A stretch of 9,426 bases of DNA from Ruminococcaceae bacterium UBA3818 (GTDB taxonomy: Bacteria > Bacillota > Clostridia > Oscillospirales > Ruminococcaceae): contig DFDW01000013.1 of assembly GCA_002369315.1 (NCBI GenBank), positions 61,127-70,552 on the forward strand, in the 5' to 3' direction. Position numbers and translations under genes: made by a program. The notes beneath the pieces are model-generated. The model was not told where the DNA came from, made no database searches, and saw only the letters and a list, made by a program, of their open reading frames with translations. The stretch's first letter is position 1, and each line of letters opens with the position of its first letter. Of the stretch, positions 6,281 to 9,426 are shown in pieces.

Positions 6281-7471
6281 TTAGAAATCTACTTCCGTGT
6301 CATAGAAGCAGCATTTCAGCAGCTTCTCCATCTCTTCCTGGCTGGGCTGTCTCGGGTTGGAGCCGGTGCAGGCGTCGCCGATTGCGTTTTTGGCAACTTC
6401 AGGCAATTTTTCCAGGAACTCTTTTTCATTAATGATGCCGCCCTCGTAATCCTTGATGCCATCCGGAATATCCAGGGATTTATTCATTGCGCGCAGCTCG
6501 TTGATCAGCGCGTCAACCAGCTCGCCAGTGCTCTCGCCTTTCAGGCCGATAAATCTTGCGATCTGGGCATAACGCTCCGCCGCTTCGGCATTTTTCGCGT
6601 TGTATTTGATCACTTTCGGCAGGTACATCGCGTTGGCGCAGCCATGTACGATATGGCCACCAGTATAGGCAGCACCGGTTTTATGCGCCATGGAATGAAC
6701 GATACCCAGCAGCGCATTGGAAAACGCCATGCCGGCCAGGCACTGGGCGTTGTGCATATTGTCACGGGCTTCCATGTCGCCTTCATAGGAGTTTTTCAGA
6801 TCTCTGTGAATCATCTTGATGGCGTGCAGCGCCAGCGGATCGGTGTAGTCGCAATGCAGGGTGGATACATAAGCTTCAATTGCGTGGGTCATCGCGTCCA
6901 TACCGGTATGGGCAGTCAGTTTCTTCGGCATGGTCTCAGCAAGATCCGGGTCCACAATCGCAACATCCGGAGTGATGTTGAAGTCCGCCAGCGGATATTT
7001 GATGCCTTTTTGATAGTCGGTGATAACCGAGAACGCAGTCACTTCCGTAGCAGTGCCGGAGGTGGAAGGGATTGCACAGAATTTTGCTTTCTGACGCAGA
7101 GTCGGGAAGTTGAAAGGAGTGATCAAATCTTCAAAAGAGGTTTCGGGATATTCATAAAAAGCCCACATCGCTTTGGCTGCATCGATCGGAGAACCGCCGC
7201 CCATGGCCACAATCCAATCCGGCTCAAACTCGCGCATTGCCGCCGCGCCTTTCATGACCGTTTCAACACTGGGATCCGGCTCAACATTTTCAAACAAACG
7301 GACTTCCATGCCCGCCTCTTTCAGATTGTTGACTGCCTTGTCCAAAAAGCCAAAGCGTTTCATAGAGCCGCCGCCTACAACGACGATTGCTTTTTTACCT
7401 TTCAGGTTTTTCAATTCATCCAAAGAACCTTTGCCATGATACAAATCTCTGGGAAGTGTGAAACGTGCCAT
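6281..7471 (-). CDS. Iron-containing (type III) alcohol dehydrogenase
   Basis: A 396-residue cytosolic enzyme that interconverts aldehydes or ketones and alcohols with NAD(P)H. The N-terminal cofactor domain has VVVGGGSMKRFG (31-41) and MGGGSPIDAAKAMW (90-103). The metal-binding domain has D192 and H196 (GMDAMTHAIEAY), H259 (IVHSMAH) and H276 (HIVHGCANA), with the conserved H263; all match the Fe ligands and active-site His of this family (FucO D196, H200, H263, H277; H267). The Gly at the position of FucO Asp39 is the YqhD/butanol dehydrogenase pattern and leaves room for NADPH, so NADPH use is plausible but not proven. ATG at 7471 is chosen: GGAGG lies eight bases upstream, while an earlier ATG at 7486 contains that GGAGG and has no site of its own. 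A Rex-like operator lies about 80 bases upstream. The alcohol made cannot be named. Confidence 0.93.
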   Translation of the reverse strand: MARFTLPRDLYHGKGSLDELKNLKGKKAIVVVGGGSMKRFGFLDKAVNNLKEAGMEVRLFENVEPDPSVETVMKGAAAMREFEPDWIVAMGGGSPIDAAKAMWAFYEYPETSFEDLITPFNFPTLRQKAKFCAIPSTSGTATEVTAFSVITDYQKGIKYPLADFNITPDVAIVDPDLAETMPKKLTAHTGMDAMTHAIEAYVSTLHCDYTDPLALHAIKMIHRDLKNSYEGDMEARDNMHNAQCLAGMAFSNALLGIVHSMAHKTGAAYTGGHIVHGCANAMYLPKVIKYNAKNAEAAERYAQIARFIGLKGESTGELVDALINELRAMNKSLDIPDGIKDYEGGIINEKEFLEKLPEVAKNAIGDACTGSNPRQPSQEEMEKLLKCCFYDTEVDF

Positions 7472-7479
7472 AATCTGTT

Positions 7480-7484
7480 CCTCC
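7480..7484 (-). promoter_or_regulatory. Ribosome binding site deciding the adh start
   Basis: GGAGG on the minus strand is eight bases before the ATG at 7471. The in-frame ATG at 7486 overlaps this motif and is preceded by no purine-rich site, so the shorter 396-residue protein is preferred. Confidence 0.8.
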
Positions 7485-7549
7485 ATTTAACCATATTTTC
7501 GAAAGGTGATTTTATTCTGCCGGTGCTCATCTGCCGGGTAGTCCTTTCT

Positions 7550-7567
7550 TCGTTAAAAGATTAACAC
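7550..7567. promoter_or_regulatory. Candidate Rex (NADH-sensing repressor) operator
   Basis: The core GTTAA-AAGA-TTAAC at 7552-7565 is a perfect 5-base inverted repeat. Compared with the clostridial Rex motif TTGTTAA-N4-TTAACAA it matches 12 of 14 defined positions; the two mismatches are symmetrical, one in each outer pair. It lies 78 bases upstream of the adh ATG, and genes for alcohol formation are classic Rex targets. No rex gene is in the window, and the adh promoter hexamers around it are not clear (TTAATC on the minus strand inside the site is a possible -10). Confidence 0.65.
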
Positions 7568-7668
7568 AAGTAATCAGAAAAATGAAATATGAAATTGGCA
7601 TGCCTCCATATTGGAAGGTGAATAGATATCAAAACCGATACGTTTGTGCCGGAAAAAATCGCATTCCC

Positions 7669-7685
7669 TGTTTGCCATGCAAACA
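7669..7685. repeat. 17-bp inverted repeat, operator-like
   Basis: TGTTTGC-CAT-GCAAACA has perfect 7-base arms around three bases. It lies about 105 bases upstream of the desulfidase -10 and next to the terminator-like stem. It does not fit the catabolite (cre) consensus or other motifs that I know. Confidence 0.45.
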
Positions 7686-7688
7686 CAA

Positions 7689-7734
7689 GCGCTGTTTTTA
7701 CCAATCTCTTCTTGGTGAAAGCGCCCTGTTTTTT
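7689..7734 (+). terminator. Orphan terminator-like stem-loop
   Basis: GCGCT (7689-7693) pairs with AGCGC (7720-7724) and ACCAA (7700-7704) with TTGGT (7712-7716), with small bulges between and a seven-base loop. Six T follow at 7729-7734. The U run is only on the plus strand, so it would end plus-strand RNA that begins left of 7689, where no gene is called. Confidence 0.5.
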
Positions 7735-7768
7735 GGCAACATATCTAAATATATAACCGGAAAGCTCT

Positions 7769-7796
7769 TTGCTTTCATTGGATTTTATGATATAAT
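7769..7796 (+). promoter_or_regulatory. Promoter of the cysteine desulfidase gene
   Basis: TATAAT at 7791-7796 is a perfect -10 with the extended TG element (TGATATAAT). A partial -35, TTGCTT at 7769-7774, lies 16 bases upstream. Transcription would start near 7803, leaving a leader of about 125 bases. Confidence 0.65.
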
Positions 7797-7865
7797 ACAG
7801 TCAAAAAGCTCTTCGCATGGAATCATGCTGCGCTGGCTGCGTCCGCTACAGAGTGGTATTGCGTG

Positions 7866-7921
7866 CAGACAATTGAAGACAGTTGGGTCTTGCGTAGGCT
7901 GCGATGAAAGAAAGGTGTCTG
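7866..7921 (+). promoter_or_regulatory. Structured leader with competing pairings near the ribosome binding site
   Basis: An imperfect tandem repeat, AGACAATTGA (7867-7876) and AGACAGTTGG (7877-7886), lies upstream of the start. CAGACA (7866-7871) or AGACA (7877-7881) can pair with TGTCT(G) at 7916-7921, which overlaps AAAGGTG. Alternatively AATTG (7871-7875) can pair with CAGTT inside the leader, helped by GAC with GTC. This could modulate initiation; no known riboswitch or T-box consensus was found. Confidence 0.25.
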
Positions 7922-7927
7922 AAAATC

Positions 7928-9166
7928 ATGAATGATTTCCTGCTGAAAAAAATCAAAGACGTTGTTGTCCCTGCCACTGGATGTACCGAGCCGGTAGCGA
8001 TTGCCCTGAACGCTGCGACCGCCCGGGATAATTTGAAAGGGAAAATCAAAGCTGTTCATGTAAAAATGGATATCTGCCTTTTGAAAAACGCCATGGGAGT
8101 GGGTATTCCCGGCGTGCCGGAGCGCGGCGTAGCCATGTGTGTGGCCGTCGGCTTGGCGGGCGGTGATGCATCCCGCGGGATGGATGTTCTGGGCAGCGTA
8201 ACGGAAGCGCATCATCAGCAGGCGCTGGATCTTCTGCCCCTGATTGAAGTCAAAATGGACGACACCCGTACCAACTTGTATGTGGAAACGACACTGGAAA
8301 GCGATGAAGACACCGTACGGGTCATCACGGACGGCAACCATGACCGCATCGTCGCGGTGGAACACGCGCCGTTTGAGCCTTATGTTTCGCAGAATTTTAC
8401 TGACAACAGCCTGGAATCTTATACAATCGAAGACTTTCGGCGCTTTGCGGACACGGTTGAACTGGAAAAGCTGGACTTTTTAAAAGAAGGCGTAGAGATG
8501 AATTTCGCTATCTCTAAAGCCGGTGAAACCCTCCCCTGGGGGAAATCCATGGAAACGCTGGCGGAAAAAGGGTATATGGGTGACAGCCTCCTCTTAAATG
8601 TACAGCGTATTACATCCTGCGCATCTTTCGCCCGCATGAGCGGCGTGCAGCTGCCCGTTATGACAACCACCGGCAGTGGCAATCAGGGAATCACCTTGAT
8701 TCTGACTGTTGCGGCAACCGCTATGGAACTGGGGGTTGAGGAGGAAAAAATGCTGCGTGCCATCGCCTTTGCGCAGGCGATCAATCTTTATGCCAAGCAT
8801 TACCTCGGTACGCTATCCTGCCTGTGTTCCTGCAGCGTGGCTTCCGGACTCAGTGCTTCGGCGGGCATTGTGTACATGCTGGGCGGATCCAACCAACAGG
8901 TACTGGATACCATGCGCAATGTACTCGGCAGCATTTCCGGTATGATCTGTGACGGCGCCAAAGAAGGATGCGCCAGCAAAGTTTGTTTATCTACCGGGCT
9001 GTCTGTCATGTCAGCCATGATGGCGCTCAACGGCATGAATACCAAACCGGCCGACGGTATTTTGGCGGACAACCTGAAAGATCTGTTTACCAACCTGGGC
9101 AACATCGCCAATGTTGGTATGGCACCCGCCAATGCGGCCATTGTGGATATTATGCTCAAAAAATAA
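7928..9166 (+). CDS. cyuA: L-cysteine desulfidase (UPF0597 / serine dehydratase alpha-like, CyuA family)
   Basis: A 412-residue cytosolic iron-sulfur enzyme. Family members (MJ1025, E. coli CyuA/YhaM) break L-cysteine into pyruvate, ammonia and sulfide. The hallmark PATGCTEPVAIALNAA (15-30) supplies the probable active-site Cys, C19. Further Cys that suit the [4Fe-4S] cluster are C300 or C302 (LCSCSVASG), C341 and C348 (CDGAKEGC); the 7-residue spacing of the last two equals that of C322/C329 reported for MJ1025. TTTGSGNQG (246-254) is also typical. ATG at 7928 starts the protein at MNDFLLKKIKDVV, where homologues usually begin, ten bases after AAAGGTG; an in-frame ATG at 7904 would add eight residues and has no good site. 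It has its own promoter and terminator. No cysteine transporter or regulator is adjacent. Activity on another small amino acid is possible. Confidence 0.9.
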   Translation: MNDFLLKKIKDVVVPATGCTEPVAIALNAATARDNLKGKIKAVHVKMDICLLKNAMGVGIPGVPERGVAMCVAVGLAGGDASRGMDVLGSVTEAHHQQALDLLPLIEVKMDDTRTNLYVETTLESDEDTVRVITDGNHDRIVAVEHAPFEPYVSQNFTDNSLESYTIEDFRRFADTVELEKLDFLKEGVEMNFAISKAGETLPWGKSMETLAEKGYMGDSLLLNVQRITSCASFARMSGVQLPVMTTTGSGNQGITLILTVAATAMELGVEEEKMLRAIAFAQAINLYAKHYLGTLSCLCSCSVASGLSASAGIVYMLGGSNQQVLDTMRNVLGSISGMICDGAKEGCASKVCLSTGLSVMSAMMALNGMNTKPADGILADNLKDLFTNLGNIANVGMAPANAAIVDIMLKK

Positions 9167-9180
9167 AGCGTTTCCTTTTC

Positions 9181-9210
9181 AGGGATGGCCTTTGCCATCC
9201 CTTTTGTTTT
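9181..9210 (+). terminator. Terminator after the cysteine desulfidase gene
   Basis: GGGATGGC (9182-9189) and GCCATCCC (9194-9201) pair perfectly around CTTT, extended by A9181-T9202, and are followed by TTTTGTTTT. It starts 15 bases beyond the stop codon. Confidence 0.93.
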
Positions 9211-9233
9211 GCAGAAAAACGCTCTTTTTACAC

Positions 9234-9273
9234 AAAAAAGAAGAGAGAAAGGCTTCACCTTACTCTCTTCTTT
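9234..9273 (-). terminator. Terminator of the rRNA/tRNA operon
   Basis: Arms at 9237-9247 and 9263-9273 (AAGAAGAGAG/CTCTCTTCTT) give eleven pairs with further inner pairing (AAGG/CCTT). On the minus strand six U follow at 9234-9239. It begins directly at the tRNA 3' end and faces the desulfidase terminator. Confidence 0.88.
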
Positions 9274-9348
9274 GGCTCCCCAAGTAGGGCTCGAACCTAC
9301 GACCCTGCGGTTAACAGCCGCATGCTCTGCCAGCTGAGCTATTGAGGA
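9273..9348 (-). tRNA. tRNA-Asn (anticodon GTT)
   Basis: Read on the minus strand this is a 76-base tRNA with encoded CCA. The acceptor stem TCCTCAA/TTGGGGA pairs fully with one G-T wobble, the D arm has AGCTCAGCTGG, the anticodon loop is CTGTTAA (GTT, Asn), and the T arm is GTAGGTTCGAGCCCTAC. It lies downstream of 5S rRNA, a common place for tRNA-Asn in Bacillota rRNA operons. Confidence 0.97.
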
Positions 9349-9354
9349 ATAGAT

Positions 9355-9386
9355 ATATGGATGATCCTGGTAAGAATCATCCATAT
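9355..9386. repeat. 11-bp inverted repeat between 5S rRNA and tRNA-Asn
   Basis: ATATGGATGAT (9355-9365) and ATCATCCATAT (9376-9386) are perfect arms around a ten-base loop. No U run follows on either strand. Its place just after the 5S 3' end and six bases before the tRNA 5' end on the transcribed strand suggests an RNA-processing hairpin. Confidence 0.6.
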
Positions 9387-9389
9387 TCA

Positions 9390-9426
9390 AGTACCGGCAC
9401 TGACCTATTTTTCCAGGCAGTCTCCC
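9390..9426 (-). rRNA. rrf: 5S rRNA, 3' end only (cut by the window edge)
   Basis: On the minus strand the segment starting GGGAGACTGCCTGG and continuing AATAGGTCAGTGCCGG is the conserved 3' part of bacterial 5S rRNA (typically GGGAGACTG...AATAGGTCG.TGCCGG). The 5' two-thirds lie beyond the right edge. The exact 3' end cannot be fixed without the partner strand of the terminal helix; it is near 9389-9395. Confidence 0.88.

Larger units (their letters stand above)
7472..7927. other. 456-base divergent spacer between adh and the cysteine desulfidase gene
   Basis: No protein gene is supported: an open frame at 7582-7935 on the plus strand has no ribosome binding site, low-complexity coding character and overlaps the downstream start. 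The spacer holds the adh ribosome binding site, a Rex-like operator (7550-7567), a 17-bp inverted repeat (7669-7685), a terminator-like stem with a U run on the plus strand (7689-7734), a promoter (7769-7796) and a structured leader of about 125 bases. Confidence 0.65.

Noticed and set aside
5250..6284. Plus-strand open frame of 344 codons
   Set aside because: It is the antisense shadow of nfnA, with low-complexity composition and no ribosome binding site.
6644..7564. Plus-strand open frame of 306 codons
   Set aside because: It is antisense to adh, whose frame carries all the family motifs.
7669..7685. Catabolite-repression (cre) site
   Set aside because: TGTTTGCCATGCAAACA lacks the central CG and other fixed positions of the cre consensus.
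7582..7935. Plus-strand open frame of 117 codons upstream of the desulfidase
   Set aside because: It has no ribosome binding site, contains a terminator-like stem and a promoter, overlaps the next gene and shows no family resemblance.
8800..9390. Minus-strand open frame of 196 codons
   Set aside because: It runs through tRNA-Asn and antisense to the desulfidase; the SIAQLAEHAAVN stretch is the familiar false translation of a tRNA.
1..9426. CRISPR array, insertion sequence or prophage remains
   Set aside because: No regularly spaced repeats, transposase-like frames or attachment-site duplications were seen; tRNA-Asn is intact and the 3' flank is an ordinary terminator.

Overview
The window looks like a chromosomal segment of an anaerobic, gut-type Clostridia (Bacillota; Oscillospiraceae/Ruminococcaceae would fit). 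The grounds are: GC near 50% with AT-rich spacers, Shine-Dalgarno sequences of the AGGAGG type, many strong U-tailed intrinsic terminators, extended -10 promoters, a Gram-positive cell-wall sorting signal, a clostridial Rex-type operator, and anaerobe enzymes (NfnAB, iron-dependent alcohol dehydrogenase, L-cysteine desulfidase). The assignment is inference; no 16S rRNA is present.

Layout. (1) 1-363 is a spacer ending in a good plus-strand promoter for a secreted, probably sortase-anchored beta-helix protein (364-1452). (2) A 42-bp perfect palindrome at 1479-1520 works as a shared terminator with the convergent lexA (1584-2171, minus). lexA has a LexA-box-like site over its -35 region. (3) A 340-bp spacer with several inverted repeats separates lexA from a small hypothetical gene (2512-2838, minus), which has its own extended -10 promoter and terminator. 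(4) A minus-strand redox cluster reads from right to left: iron alcohol dehydrogenase (6281-7471), NfnA-like subunit (5316-6158), NfnB/GltA-like subunit (3926-5314), and a short-chain dehydrogenase (3030-3833) closed by a terminator at 2964-3010. (5) A 456-bp divergent spacer holds a near-consensus Rex operator on the adh side, a 17-bp inverted repeat, an orphan terminator and the promoter of the next gene. (6) L-cysteine desulfidase (7928-9166, plus) is followed by a terminator. (7) The 3' end of an rRNA operon enters from the right on the minus strand: partial 5S rRNA, an inverted repeat, tRNA-Asn(GTT), and a terminator.

How it fits together. The central theme is pyridine-nucleotide and ferredoxin balance. 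NfnAB would link reduced ferredoxin and NADH to NADPH. The alcohol dehydrogenase, whose cofactor loop is of the GGGS kind, would dispose of reducing equivalents as alcohol. The upstream Rex-like operator would tie expression to the NADH/NAD+ ratio. The SDR sits last in line and could be another NAD(P)H-consuming step; its sequence resembles bacterial hydroxysteroid dehydrogenases, but its substrate is unknown. I see no mobile element, CRISPR array or clearly new defence or biosynthetic system. The less explained parts are the regulatory spacers, the small hypothetical protein, and the markedly GC-rich composition of nfnAB.
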